Source: CAG-411 sp050875145
Lineage (GTDB): Bacteria; Bacillota; Clostridia; Lachnospirales; Lachnospiraceae
DNA length: 64,000 bases
NCBI GenBank assembly: GCA_050875145.1
Contig: JBNMLH010000002.1
Span: forward strand, 124,001-188,000
Reading direction: 5' to 3'
In this document: positions 53,605 to 62,932 of the stretch, piece after piece
Numbering within the stretch: the first letter of the stretch is position 1
Layout: each line of letters opens with the position of its first letter
Notes under the pieces: model-generated
Told to the model about the DNA's origin: nothing
Databases searched by the model: none
The model's input: only the letters and a program-made list of their open reading frames with translations
Position numbers and translations under genes: made by a program

Positions 53605-55671
53605 TTATGCTCTTAAATCAAAAGAATAACGAGAAATCCCTTGGGTAGCATGTTCTGGTTCGATAAAATCTTTTACAATATCTATTTCTTTTTCTAACTT
53701 GGATACGGTACTATTGCATAAATAACCCTTCTCTAGTAGGGCATCATTTAAAAGAGAAAGATTGTTTTCTAATAATTTTTTTGATTTTTCATCACTTATA
53801 CAGAAGTTAGCAGTAATTGTTTTGTTTTTCAGTTTTACATCAACATTTAAAGAGCCAAGGTAATCCATATCTAAATGCAATAAAATATGGATTGGATTTT
53901 GTTGTTTTGACAATTGTTTTTTTCTTGTGTAAACATACAAATCTGCATGTGTATAGGCATCTTGCATCTTTGTAGGTAGTTGCACAAAAGAAAAAAAATG
54001 ATTTAATAGTTTCATAAAATCCAAATTGTCTTTTAGTTGCCCTATGGATTCTTTTGCGTTTGTTTGCATATTATTTGTTAATATGGAATTTTCAATTTGT
54101 TGTCGGGAAAGCAATTGTTTGTCAAAAATATCATTTAGTTCGTGTATTTGCTTTTCTAATTTACGATAATAATGGTCAACACCACCTTGTTCAAAAATAT
54201 CTTTTGGTGTTAGCAATAGGGAATGAAGCAATTCCTTTTCTAGCAGTCTGGAAAAGATAGGAGAGGCAAGCAATTGTGCGGCTGGTGTTTCCTCTGTAAA
54301 AGGTAAAACTGTTTTGATGGTTCGCATTAATTCGTTTGTATTGATTTCACCAGTTATAATTTTATCTTTTACCTGCTCGTCTAATGGAAATTGTTTTAAA
54401 ATCTGGTTAAATTCCATACGCTCCATATTATTTAATTGTCCGCCTAATTCATTGTTTTCTGTTTGTAATTGTGTAAATTGCTGTTCAATCTGATTGACAA
54501 CTGGTGTATCGAATAAACTGGTACGGAGCATCTGTGCCTTGTTTTCTACCGTTTGGTTTGTAGTTGCATTCTCCTCTGTGTTAGTTGCATCCATATTTGC
54601 GTTTTCCATATCTAATGCAAATGCCTGTTCAAAGTCTTTGTGTATTAGATGAATGACCTGTCGCAAAGAAGCATTTCCAGAAAGAATGGCTTCTTTTGTG
54701 TTTTCAGGTAGGTCAAAATTTTCTAAAATAGATAACAGTTCCTTTTGTTCTGGTTCCGTAAGTTGCAAGGTAGTATCTGGGAGAACTGTTTTGTTGATTG
54801 ATGAGGCAGAAAGGGCAGTATCGTATATACAAGACATAATTCTGGCTGCTATGGATTGAAAAGGACTTGCAGTTTGGGCGTTCGTAGTTGGTGTGTTTTG
54901 TGAAGAGACCTGTGCTTCCTGGTTTGGTATAAGAGCATCTTGTTTTGAAGAAGTGGCAAAAGTAGTGGGAATCTCTTCTTGCAAATAAGGTTCTGCCATT
55001 TCACGTATAAAAGCAGTTAAATCTGTTGTTAAGTCTTTTAATTGAGCTGTTATACAGTTGGCATTGTTTTCATAGCGTTCCAATTGAACTGCATTATTTT
55101 CTGTCAGAGGAATCTGTAGTTTATTCATTAATACAAGGGTTGGAATTTGAATATCCTTGTGTTGATAAGCTAACTGCAACATTTGTTGTATTCCTTGTCT
55201 GTGAATAGGAAGTTGATTGTTCATTAATTCCAGTACAATTTGTTGGTTTTTATCTGTTTTAGGAAGACCTGCTTCCTCTAACGCTTTTTGAATGGTACTA
55301 TTTGCCAGTGCCATATCTGTACGTGGAAGAGCTTCTAAAACAATATTTTCCTGAGATGCGGAAGTTACTTTGAACGCTGCTGTTTCCCCGATAGCAAGCC
55401 AGCTTCCGTTCTGTAATTTTCCTGCAACGGTAGTATTATTTTCTAATGTAACTACTACTTCGGTATTTCTAAGATCCGTTACCTCGCCTTTTAATATTTG
55501 TCCAGGATAGAGGGAACGGATGCGTGTAGTTGTTCCGTAATTGCTCAATGTATTTGCTTGTTGCACCTGTGGGCGAGATGGTGTTGGCTGTGCAGATGCA
55601 CGATTTGGGAGTGGTCTGCCACCTCGATTTCTGGGCGCATTTTGATTGATGCGATTGCTGGATAAGTTCAT
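53605..55671 (-). CDS. FliK-like hook-length-control-type protein (tentative)
   Basis: 688 aa, probably cytoplasmic. The N-terminus is Pro/Gln/Asn-rich. Residues about 50-110 have an OB-like beta part (Y-P-G-Q-I-L-K-G-E-V-T-D-L). The middle is helical and low-complexity, and the end (about 590-660) has H-I-L-L-H-L-D-M-D-Y-L-G-S-L-N-V-D-V-K-L...N-F-C-I-S-D-E-K, which recalls the Flg_hook domain of FliK. That domain ends hook growth by switching secretion specificity. No other flagellar gene is in the window, so the role is unsure; uncharacterised proteins of this build occur in Lachnospiraceae. RBS AAGGGG seven bases before ATG. Confidence 0.5.
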   Translation of the reverse strand: MNLSSNRINQNAPRNRGGRPLPNRASAQPTPSRPQVQQANTLSNYGTTTRIRSLYPGQILKGEVTDLRNTEVVVTLENNTTVAGKLQNGSWLAIGETAAFKVTSASQENIVLEALPRTDMALANSTIQKALEEAGLPKTDKNQQIVLELMNNQLPIHRQGIQQMLQLAYQHKDIQIPTLVLMNKLQIPLTENNAVQLERYENNANCITAQLKDLTTDLTAFIREMAEPYLQEEIPTTFATSSKQDALIPNQEAQVSSQNTPTTNAQTASPFQSIAARIMSCIYDTALSASSINKTVLPDTTLQLTEPEQKELLSILENFDLPENTKEAILSGNASLRQVIHLIHKDFEQAFALDMENANMDATNTEENATTNQTVENKAQMLRTSLFDTPVVNQIEQQFTQLQTENNELGGQLNNMERMEFNQILKQFPLDEQVKDKIITGEINTNELMRTIKTVLPFTEETPAAQLLASPIFSRLLEKELLHSLLLTPKDIFEQGGVDHYYRKLEKQIHELNDIFDKQLLSRQQIENSILTNNMQTNAKESIGQLKDNLDFMKLLNHFFSFVQLPTKMQDAYTHADLYVYTRKKQLSKQQNPIHILLHLDMDYLGSLNVDVKLKNKTITANFCISDEKSKKLLENNLSLLNDALLEKGYLCNSTVSKLEKEIDIVKDFIEPEHATQGISRYSFDLRA

Positions 55672-55818
55672 AAAATTTCCCCTTTTCTATATAAATGTTA
55701 CGCTAAACTTGTATATTCAGTGAATTAGAGTCGAATTTATATTTTATATTATATCTTCTTTGTTTGAAAAAGGAAAGGTTTTTAAGTGGGTGGATATAGT
55801 GTTTTGATTATCAGCTAA

Positions 55819-55847
55819 TTACGTTGCTTCTCTATATATGATATAAT
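55819..55847 (+). promoter_or_regulatory. Extended -10 promoter for the 162-aa protein gene
   Basis: TGA-TATAAT (TG at 55839, hexamer at 55842-55847) with a weak -35 TTACGT (55819-55824). The coding start is about 90 bases on. Confidence 0.5.
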
Positions 55848-55936
55848 GTTGAGGGAAGAAGAATTAAAGGTTGTTCCTGTTCACATGATAAGACTTTTGA
55901 TTTTGTTACATAAAAAATAGGAGAAGGAGATTTATA

Positions 55937-56425
55937 ATGAGAATAGATATAATGAAAAATGAAGTAGTGGTTAATGAAAAGAGTATAAAAATTGGTGGTA
56001 AAATTGACTCGGCGAATGTAGTTTTGGATGATAAAACATGCTATGATAGTGATTTTTATTATGAAAATGGAGATGTTTTAATTAATATGGAGAATGGCTG
56101 TATTTCTTACATAGAAATACGAAATGGATATAATAGCGAAAAATATGTCTATTTTGATGATTTTGAAGTGTTGCATGAAAATAAAAAAAGTGTTTTAGCA
56201 TTTTTGGAAAATAGAAACAAAGCACCACTAATACATGAGGATGAACAAACTGTAGTGGCACAAAACTTAGGAATTGTGATAGGACTTGGAATAAGTGAAG
56301 AAGATGTACAAGAATTAATACGTGAATCGAAAGCAGATGGTATGTATGAAACAATGAAGGAAGATATTGAAAAGGATATTTATCGTTCTACGCATATAGA
56401 ATGCATTGGTATTAGAAAAGTATGA
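55937..56425 (+). CDS. Hypothetical protein, 162 aa
   Basis: I do not recognise this protein. It is acidic, with no signal peptide or membrane helix. The first 90 residues look like beta-strands (S-C-Y-I-E-I-R-N-G-like pattern, Y-V-Y-F-D-D-F-E-V-L). The last 60 are helical, with a conserved-looking I-V-I-G-L-G-I-S-E-E-D-V-Q-E-L-I-R-E-S. RBS AGGAGAAGGAG and a plausible promoter support expression. It lies alone between a divergent FliK-like gene and lepA. A possible immunity or SMI1-like role crossed my mind, but nothing in the sequence proves it. Confidence 0.7.
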   Translation: MRIDIMKNEVVVNEKSIKIGGKIDSANVVLDDKTCYDSDFYYENGDVLINMENGCISYIEIRNGYNSEKYVYFDDFEVLHENKKSVLAFLENRNKAPLIHEDEQTVVAQNLGIVIGLGISEEDVQELIRESKADGMYETMKEDIEKDIYRSTHIECIGIRKV

Positions 56426-56481
56426 CTAGGCTAGAATTCGTTTAGTTAGATTATTACAGTGCCCTTTAAGAAGGAGTTAGG

Positions 56482-56510
56482 TTGTTTGCAAAATAAAAAT
56501 ATGGTATACT
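56482..56510 (+). promoter_or_regulatory. Promoter for lepA
   Basis: TTGTTT (56482-56487), 17 bases, then TATACT (56505-56510) with an upstream TGG, an extended -10. The lepA start is about 110 bases on. Confidence 0.68.
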
Positions 56511-56619
56511 GTTACATATATGTACAAACACTTTGCATGGTATAGAAAAAGGATATTGTGTAAGGTGTTTCTATCATGTTTTGATAAAGTTTTGGAAACA
56601 AGAGTAAGGAGAGAATTTA

Positions 56620-58428
56620 GTGATAGAGCAGAGTAAAATTAGAAATTTTTGTATTGTAGCACATATTGACCATGGAAAATCAACCTTAGCGGACCGTATC
56701 ATAGAAAAGACAGGATTGTTGACCAGTCGTGAAATGCAGGCACAGGTCCTTGATAATATGGAGTTAGAGCGTGAACGTGGAATTACAATCAAGGCACAGA
56801 CTGTTCGTATTGTTTACAAGGCAAAGGATGGAGAGGAATATATTTTCAATTTGATTGATACACCGGGACATGTGGATTTTAATTATGAAGTTTCCAGAAG
56901 TCTTGCGGCCTGTGAAGGGGCTATCCTAATCGTGGATGCGGCACAGGGAATTGAAGCACAGACGTTGGCAAACTGTTATCTGGCGTTAGATCATGATTTG
57001 GAGATTTTGCCAGTCATCAATAAGATTGACCTTCCGAGTGCGGATCCAGATCGTGTAAAAGCGGAAATTGAGGATATTATTGGATTAGACACAGAAAATG
57101 CCCCTTTAATATCCGCTAAATTAGGTTTGAATATTGAGGATGTATTGGAACAAATTGTAGCACAGATTCCTGCTCCAAATGGAGATTTGAATGCGCCATT
57201 TAAAGCATTGATTTTTGATTCTTTATATGATGCTTACAAAGGTGTTATTGTATTTTGTCGTGTGTTTGACGGACGAGTGAAAAAAGGAACAAAGATGCGG
57301 ATGATTGCGACACAAGCAGAAGCAGAAGTAGTAGAAGTAGGAACGTTTGGTGCAGGACAATTTATTCCATGTGAAGAATTGACAGCAGGTATGGTAGGCT
57401 ATATTACTGCCAGTCTTAAAAATGTAAAAGATACCCGAGTTGGTGATACGATTACAGATGCAGAACGTCCATGCGAAGAAGCACTTCCTGGTTATAAGAA
57501 AGTAAATCCTATGGTATATTGTGGATTGTATCCTGCGGATGGCTCTAAATATCCAGATTTGCGTGATGCATTGGAAAAATTACAATTAAATGATGCTTCC
57601 TTACAGTATGAACCTGAGACATCAATTGCATTGGGATTTGGATTCCGATGCGGATTTTTAGGGTTACTACATTTGGAAATCATACAGGAGCGTTTAGAGA
57701 GAGAGTACAATCTGGATATTGTAACAACTGCACCAAGTGTAATTTATAAGGTGTATAAGACCGATGGAGAAATGATAGAAATTACAAATCCATCTAATTT
57801 ACCAGACCCATCTGAAATTGACCATATGGAAGAGCCTATTGTATCAGCAGAGATTATGGTTACAACGGAATTTGTTGGTCCAATCATGAATTTATGTCAG
57901 GAGAGAAGAGGCGTTTACCTTGGCATGGAATATATTGAGACGACAAGAGCATTATTAAAGTATGATTTACCACTAAATGAAATCATTTATGATTTCTTTG
58001 ATGCCTTAAAATCCCGTTCCAGAGGATATGCTTCGTTTGATTATGATATGAAAGGATATGTACCATCTGAATTGGTAAAACTTGATATTCTTGTTAATAA
58101 AGAAGAAGTAGATGCGTTGTCTTTTATTGTTCATGCAGATACGGCATATGAGAGAGGACGTAAGATGTGTGAAAAATTAAAAACAGAAATTCCAAGACAT
58201 TTATTTGAAATACCAATTCAGGCAGCTATTGGTGGTAAAGTCATTGCCAGAGAAACCGTAAGAGCCATGCGTAAAGATGTATTGGCGAAATGTTATGGTG
58301 GAGATATTTCTCGAAAGAAAAAGCTTCTTGAAAAACAGAAAGAAGGAAAGAAGCGAATGCGTCAGGTTGGAAACGTAGAAATTCCACAGCAGGCATTTAT
58401 GAGTGTATTAAAATTGGATGATGAATAA
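56620..58428 (+). CDS. lepA: Elongation factor 4 (LepA)
   Basis: 602 aa, the usual length. A ribosome-bound GTPase that back-translocates or aids assembly of ribosomes under stress. Seen: G1 A-H-I-D-H-G-K-S-T, G2 R-G-I-T-I-K, G3 D-T-P-G-H-V-D-F, G4 N-K-I-D-L, EF-G-like domains II, III and V, and the LepA-specific C-terminal part ending K-K-K-L-L-E-K-Q-K-E-G-K-K-R. The start is GTG, seven bases after GGAGAG, as the alignment start I-E-Q-S-K-I-R-N-F fits. It leads a run with the CmpB-family gene, hemW and holA. Confidence 0.97.
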   Translation: MIEQSKIRNFCIVAHIDHGKSTLADRIIEKTGLLTSREMQAQVLDNMELERERGITIKAQTVRIVYKAKDGEEYIFNLIDTPGHVDFNYEVSRSLAACEGAILIVDAAQGIEAQTLANCYLALDHDLEILPVINKIDLPSADPDRVKAEIEDIIGLDTENAPLISAKLGLNIEDVLEQIVAQIPAPNGDLNAPFKALIFDSLYDAYKGVIVFCRVFDGRVKKGTKMRMIATQAEAEVVEVGTFGAGQFIPCEELTAGMVGYITASLKNVKDTRVGDTITDAERPCEEALPGYKKVNPMVYCGLYPADGSKYPDLRDALEKLQLNDASLQYEPETSIALGFGFRCGFLGLLHLEIIQERLEREYNLDIVTTAPSVIYKVYKTDGEMIEITNPSNLPDPSEIDHMEEPIVSAEIMVTTEFVGPIMNLCQERRGVYLGMEYIETTRALLKYDLPLNEIIYDFFDALKSRSRGYASFDYDMKGYVPSELVKLDILVNKEEVDALSFIVHADTAYERGRKMCEKLKTEIPRHLFEIPIQAAIGGKVIARETVRAMRKDVLAKCYGGDISRKKKLLEKQKEGKKRMRQVGNVEIPQQAFMSVLKLDDE

Positions 58429-58464
58429 TAGGATACTAGGTGCAAAAGGGAGGAAATGTGTGTA

Positions 58465-59331
58465 ATGGGGTATACATGGTATGAATGGTGTAGTGTATTT
58501 CTGATTTACGCTATATTGGGGTGGTGTGCTGAGGTATGTTATGCAACAGTACATACTGGTAAATTTGTAAACAGAGGATTTTTAAATGGGCCCGTATGTC
58601 CGATTTATGGCTGTGGCGGTACTGTTGTAGTGGCATGCTTATATCCTTATCGTAAGAGCACAATACTTGTATTTGTTGGGGCGATTCTTTTGAGTTCGGT
58701 GATCGAGTATATCACTGGTTATATTTTAGAAAAAATATTTCATGAGCATTGGTGGGACTATTCGGAAAAACCATTTAATATCAAGGGATATGTGTGTCTG
58801 GAATTTTCTATTCTTTGGGGAATTGTATGCTTGCTTGTTATAAATGTTGTGCATCCGCCGATAGAAAAACTTGTTATGTGGATACCATATAGAATAGAGA
58901 TTGGGGTGTTAGGTCTTTCCTTTCTCATTTTTGTAGCGGATATGTATGTGACGGTATCCAACATTGTTAAATGGAAGAAACAGATGCGCCTGATGAACGA
59001 AATCGTAGATATTATCCGCGGATTTTCAGATGGTGTTGGTGACAGTATGAGTAGCATTGTTTTAAAAGCTATGGACAAGAAAACAGAATGGACGGATATT
59101 TTCACACAGGATGAGCGTTATTTGGAGTTTAAAGAAGAATTAGAAAAGAGAAAACAGGAAACAGAAAGTTTAAAAGAAAAATATAATCGTCTCATAAAAC
59201 AAAAGAATATGGGATACAAGCGATTGGAAAAGGCATTCCCAAGATTATCCGGTGTAAGTCCGGTGCGTATGAAGGAAATGTGGCAGGGAATAAAAGAGAA
59301 GGGCAAACAATATGGAAAAAAAGAAAAATAG
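58465..59331 (+). CDS. CmpB-type membrane protein (PF06541, 'ABC-transporter type IV')
   Basis: About 288 aa. Five to six membrane helices in the first 165 residues, with I-Y-A-I-L-G-W-C-A-E-V, R-G-F-L-N-G-P-V-C-P-I-Y-G-C-G and W-D-Y-S-E-K-P-F-N, which match PF06541. The last 110 residues are a charged coiled coil. Function unknown; members in Firmicutes lie near cell-envelope genes. An ATG at 58456 is only two bases past GGGAGG, so ATG 58465 (11 bases) is preferred, though this choice is not firm. The stop overlaps hemW by 20 bases. Confidence 0.82.
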   Translation: MGYTWYEWCSVFLIYAILGWCAEVCYATVHTGKFVNRGFLNGPVCPIYGCGGTVVVACLYPYRKSTILVFVGAILLSSVIEYITGYILEKIFHEHWWDYSEKPFNIKGYVCLEFSILWGIVCLLVINVVHPPIEKLVMWIPYRIEIGVLGLSFLIFVADMYVTVSNIVKWKKQMRLMNEIVDIIRGFSDGVGDSMSSIVLKAMDKKTEWTDIFTQDERYLEFKEELEKRKQETESLKEKYNRLIKQKNMGYKRLEKAFPRLSGVSPVRMKEMWQGIKEKGKQYGKKEK

Positions 59332-60484
59332 AAAAGAAGTGGGCATTTATGTACACATTCCTTTTTGTTTGAAAAAATGCAGATATTGTGACTTTTTATC
59401 AGCACCGACAGATGAAGCGGAAAAAGAGCGGTATGTGCAGGCGGTTTTGCAAGAAATTGAAAGCTATCAGGAAGTGGCGAAGGCATATCAGGTGAGAACG
59501 ATTTACTTTGGTGGTGGAACGCCCTCGCTGCTAAAGCCTTCTCTTATCTGCAATATTCTTGAAAAAATTGCAAAGGTATTTTCTATTTTTGACAGAGGTT
59601 CTTTAGAAATTACATTGGAGGTAAACCCTAAAACTGCAAATAGAGAAAAATGGAAACAGTATAAAGCTATGGGAATCAATCGTATTAGCATTGGTTTGCA
59701 GTCTACGCATGATGATGAATTGAGATTGCTTGGACGAGCGCATAGTTATGCAGATTTTTTAGAAACCTATACACAGGCAAGAGAATGTGGGTTTCGTAAT
59801 ATCAGTATTGATGTGATGTCAGCATTACCGGGACAGACATTAGAAAAATACGAGGAAACCTTGCAAAGAATTGTAGAGCTAAATCCGGAACACATTTCTT
59901 CCTATAGTTTGATTATTGAGGAACACACCCCCTTTTGGGAGTTTTATGGGGAAGGAAAAGCTTGTGAGAAGGACCTTCCGGATGAGGCGTTAGACCGAAA
60001 GATGTATGAGAGAACAAAAGAAATGTTTTCTATGCATGGTTATGAAAGATATGAAATTTCCAATTATGCAAAGAAAGGATTTGAATCAAAGCACAATTCG
60101 TCCTATTGGCAAAGAATTCCGTATATTGGTATAGGATTGGGAGCATCTTCCTTTTTCGAGGATCAACGTTTTCATAATCCTTTGCAGATGCAGGAATATA
60201 TCAGTGTGGCTAGTAATAGAGAGGGAAGAAAACGAGATGTAGAATATATTGGCATCAGAGAAGCAATGGAAGAATTTATGTTTTTAGGTCTGCGGATGCA
60301 ATGTGGCATCGAAAAAGCAGTATTTTATAAAAATTTTGGAAGGCAGATAGAGCAGGTATATGGAGAAGTTCTAAAAAAATTGGAAAAGCAGGGTGTATTA
60401 AAACAGAACGAATTTCGTGTATTTCTTACGGATTATGGAATTGATGTGAGTAATCTTGTTTTAAGTGAGTTTTTATTGGAGTAG
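59312..60484 (+). CDS. hemW: HemW radical SAM heme chaperone (HemN-like)
   Basis: 390 aa. Radical SAM motif C-x3-C-x2-C with C19, C23 and C26 (P-F-C-L-K-K-C-R-Y-C-D-F), then F-G-G-G-T-P-S, E-V-N-P, and the HNxxYW motif (H-N-S-S-Y-W), found in HemW but not in true HemN oxygen-independent coproporphyrinogen oxidases. HemW is a proposed heme-trafficking protein. The ATG lies in the end of the preceding gene, after AGAAGGG. It is followed 10 bases later by holA, an arrangement common in Firmicutes. Confidence 0.92.
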   Translation: MEKKKNRKEVGIYVHIPFCLKKCRYCDFLSAPTDEAEKERYVQAVLQEIESYQEVAKAYQVRTIYFGGGTPSLLKPSLICNILEKIAKVFSIFDRGSLEITLEVNPKTANREKWKQYKAMGINRISIGLQSTHDDELRLLGRAHSYADFLETYTQARECGFRNISIDVMSALPGQTLEKYEETLQRIVELNPEHISSYSLIIEEHTPFWEFYGEGKACEKDLPDEALDRKMYERTKEMFSMHGYERYEISNYAKKGFESKHNSSYWQRIPYIGIGLGASSFFEDQRFHNPLQMQEYISVASNREGRKRDVEYIGIREAMEEFMFLGLRMQCGIEKAVFYKNFGRQIEQVYGEVLKKLEKQGVLKQNEFRVFLTDYGIDVSNLVLSEFLLE

Positions 60485-60494
60485 GAGAGAGCAT

Positions 60495-61475
60495 ATGAAG
60501 ACGATAGCGGCACATATAAAGGAAGGAAAGTTTTCTCCTGTATACTTATTATATGGACAGGAGGATTATCTGAGACTTCTTTATCGTGATAAATTAAGGG
60601 AGGCAATATTGCCCCCAGAAGATACGATGAATTATTCTTATTTTGAAGGAAAGGATATAGACTTGGGTGAGGTAGAGTCTATAGCAGATACCGTTCCTTT
60701 TTTTAGTGAGCAAAGATTGATTTTGATTGAAAACAGTGGACTGTTTAAAAAACAGAATGACTTAGCTGATTATTTGAAAACCATGCCAGATACCACAAAA
60801 ATTATATTTGTCGAAGCGGAAGTAGATAAAAGAAACAAGTTATTTAAAGCGGTAAAAAAACTTGGGACGGTTGCTGAATTAAATGGATTGCCAGAAAAAG
60901 ATTTAAAAGTCTGGGCGGCGGCATATTTGAAGAAAAATGGGAAGAATATAACAGAACAAAATCTTCTTTATTTATTTCAAAAGGTTGGAGTCGATATGAA
61001 AGGCTTGGAGAATGAGATGGACAAACTCATTGCTTATAGCATGGATGAATCGATTATTACAAGAGAAATGTTAGATGAAGTTTGCGTAGAACAAACAGAG
61101 GGAAAAATCTTTCAAATGATAGATGCAATTGGTATGAAAGACCAGGACCAGGCATTGAGACTTTATTATGATTTACTGGAAGTACGAGAAAAACCAATGT
61201 CAATTTTATTTTTAATTATCCGTCACTTTACAATTTTAAATCAGTTAAAAGATTTGTCACGTTTGGGGCTAGCTGCTGGAGAGGTTGCATCAAAAGTAGG
61301 CATACCGCCGTTTACAGTGAGAAAGTATCAATCGCAGGTGAAAAACTTCAAGGGAAAAGAAATTATTAGAAATTTGGAGCGTTGTGCACAGGTAGAGCAG
61401 GAAATCAAAACAGGTTTACTTTTAGATCAAATCGGTGTAGAATTGTTAATAGTAGAATTTAGTGGAACAGTTTAG
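60495..61475 (+). CDS. holA: DNA polymerase III subunit delta
   Basis: About 326 aa, the usual length. It opens the beta sliding clamp within the clamp loader. Seen: Y-L-L-Y-G-Q-E-D-Y-L-R at the start, F-F-S-E-Q-R-L-I-L-I-E-N, A-A-Y-L-K-K-N-G, and the C-terminal collar region L-F-L-I-I-R-H-F-T-I-L with G-I-P-P-F-T-V-R-K-Y. The frame opens at 60465 inside hemW, but GGAGAG before ATG 60495 gives the family start. Position after hemW agrees with clostridial order. Confidence 0.92.
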   Translation: MKTIAAHIKEGKFSPVYLLYGQEDYLRLLYRDKLREAILPPEDTMNYSYFEGKDIDLGEVESIADTVPFFSEQRLILIENSGLFKKQNDLADYLKTMPDTTKIIFVEAEVDKRNKLFKAVKKLGTVAELNGLPEKDLKVWAAAYLKKNGKNITEQNLLYLFQKVGVDMKGLENEMDKLIAYSMDESIITREMLDEVCVEQTEGKIFQMIDAIGMKDQDQALRLYYDLLEVREKPMSILFLIIRHFTILNQLKDLSRLGLAAGEVASKVGIPPFTVRKYQSQVKNFKGKEIIRNLERCAQVEQEIKTGLLLDQIGVELLIVEFSGTV

Positions 61476-61542
61476 CAGGCAGAAAAGTCTGTTACAATTT
61501 AGTGAATCGGACCATGCTAAAATGGCGTAGAATGGAGGCTTT

Positions 61543-62826
61543 ATGAAAACAATAATAAAAAATGGACATGTTTTAAACCCATCTACTAATATGGATGGAG
61601 TGTTTGATGTGGCAATTGAGGACGGCATTATTTCAGAAATTGCTGCAACGATTGCAACGGATGGAGCAGATCAGGTAATTGATGCATCCGGAAAGTATGT
61701 TATGCCAGGATTTATTGACTTACATGTACATTTTAGAGAGCCGGGGTTTGAGTATAAAGAGACGATTAAAACGGGAGCTATGTCATCTGCAAAGGGTGGT
61801 TATACATCTGTTTGTCCAATGCCAAATACAAAGCCTGCCATTGACAGCAAAGAGATGGTAGAATGGGTAAAAGAAAAAGAACGTACGGATTCTGTCGTGC
61901 ATATTTTACCAGTTGGTGCAGTGACGAAGGGACAGACCGGTGTGGAAGTAACGGACATGAAAGGTATGAAAGAAGCTGGAGCAGTAGCTGTCAGTGAGGA
62001 CGGCAAATCAGTTATGGATATTTTAGTCTATGTCGATGGAATGAAAGAAGCCGCAAAGAATGGTTTGGTTGTAATGGCACATTGTGAAGACAAACAGCTT
62101 GTTCGTGGCGGTGTAATGAATGCAGGAAAAAGAGCGGAAGAATTAGGATTAAAAGGAATTACAAATTCGGTAGAAGATGTCATTACTGCAAGAGATATTT
62201 TTTTGGCAAATGAAACAGGTGCACAGTTACACTTGTGCCATTGTTCGACAAAGGATAGTGTTTCATTAGTGAAGATGGCGAAAGATGCAGGGTATAAAGT
62301 TTCAGGAGAAGTTTGCCCGCATCATTTTACTTTGGCAGATGAAGATATTCCTTGTGATGATGCGAATTATAAGATGAATCCACCTCTTAGGAGCAGACGA
62401 GATGTACAGGCTTTGAAAGAGGGACTACGGGATGGCATTATGGATGTAATTTCTACAGACCATGCACCTCATAGTGCAGAAGAAAAAGCAAAGTCCATGG
62501 CACAGGCACCGTTTGGTATAGTAGGAGAAGAGACCGCATTTGCATTAACGGTTACGGAACTGGTTGAACAGGGATATTTAACAAAAATGCAGTTGGTAGA
62601 AAAGATGAGTTATAATCCTGCCAGAATACTTGGGATTGAAAAGGGACGTTTGGAACCCGGAAAAGCAGCAGATATTGTAATTGCAGATTTTGATGAAACC
62701 TATACGATTGATACGAGTACATTTGTATCCAAGGGAAAAAATACACCTTTTAACGGAAAACAAGTAAAAGGAAGAGTGTATCAGACACTTGTAGACGGTA
62801 AGATTGTATATGATTTTACAAAATAA
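61543..62826 (+). CDS. pyrC: Dihydroorotase
   Basis: 427 aa, zinc amidohydrolase of the Bacillus PyrC type. Makes dihydroorotate from carbamoyl aspartate in pyrimidine synthesis. Seen: D-L-H-V-H-F-R-E-P-G with the metal His pair and Arg, A-H-C-E-D with a further His, H-L-C-H-C-S-T, C-P-H-H-F and S-T-D-H-A-P-H with the catalytic Asp. RBS GGAGG seven bases before the ATG. It stands before pyrF and pyrK, so a pyr run continues past the right edge. No PyrR attenuator was found in front of it. Confidence 0.97.
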   Translation: MKTIIKNGHVLNPSTNMDGVFDVAIEDGIISEIAATIATDGADQVIDASGKYVMPGFIDLHVHFREPGFEYKETIKTGAMSSAKGGYTSVCPMPNTKPAIDSKEMVEWVKEKERTDSVVHILPVGAVTKGQTGVEVTDMKGMKEAGAVAVSEDGKSVMDILVYVDGMKEAAKNGLVVMAHCEDKQLVRGGVMNAGKRAEELGLKGITNSVEDVITARDIFLANETGAQLHLCHCSTKDSVSLVKMAKDAGYKVSGEVCPHHFTLADEDIPCDDANYKMNPPLRSRRDVQALKEGLRDGIMDVISTDHAPHSAEEKAKSMAQAPFGIVGEETAFALTVTELVEQGYLTKMQLVEKMSYNPARILGIEKGRLEPGKAADIVIADFDETYTIDTSTFVSKGKNTPFNGKQVKGRVYQTLVDGKIVYDFTK

Positions 62827-62869
62827 AAAAGTTTCCATAGGATTGGTTAGTAAGACTGTTAAGTAAAAT

Positions 62870-62911
62870 AAATGCTTTGCTTACCGTAAGGATGGGTTTA
62901 GCAAGCATTTT
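62870..62911 (+). promoter_or_regulatory. Imperfect hairpin between pyrC and pyrF
   Basis: AAATGCTTTGCT (62870-62881) can pair with AGCAAGCATTT (62900-62910), followed by TG and no long T-run. It may be a weak terminator or attenuator that lowers expression of the genes after pyrC, or an RNA-processing site. No function can be assigned. Confidence 0.5.
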
Positions 62912-62932
62912 GTGATAGAAAGGAAAACAGAG

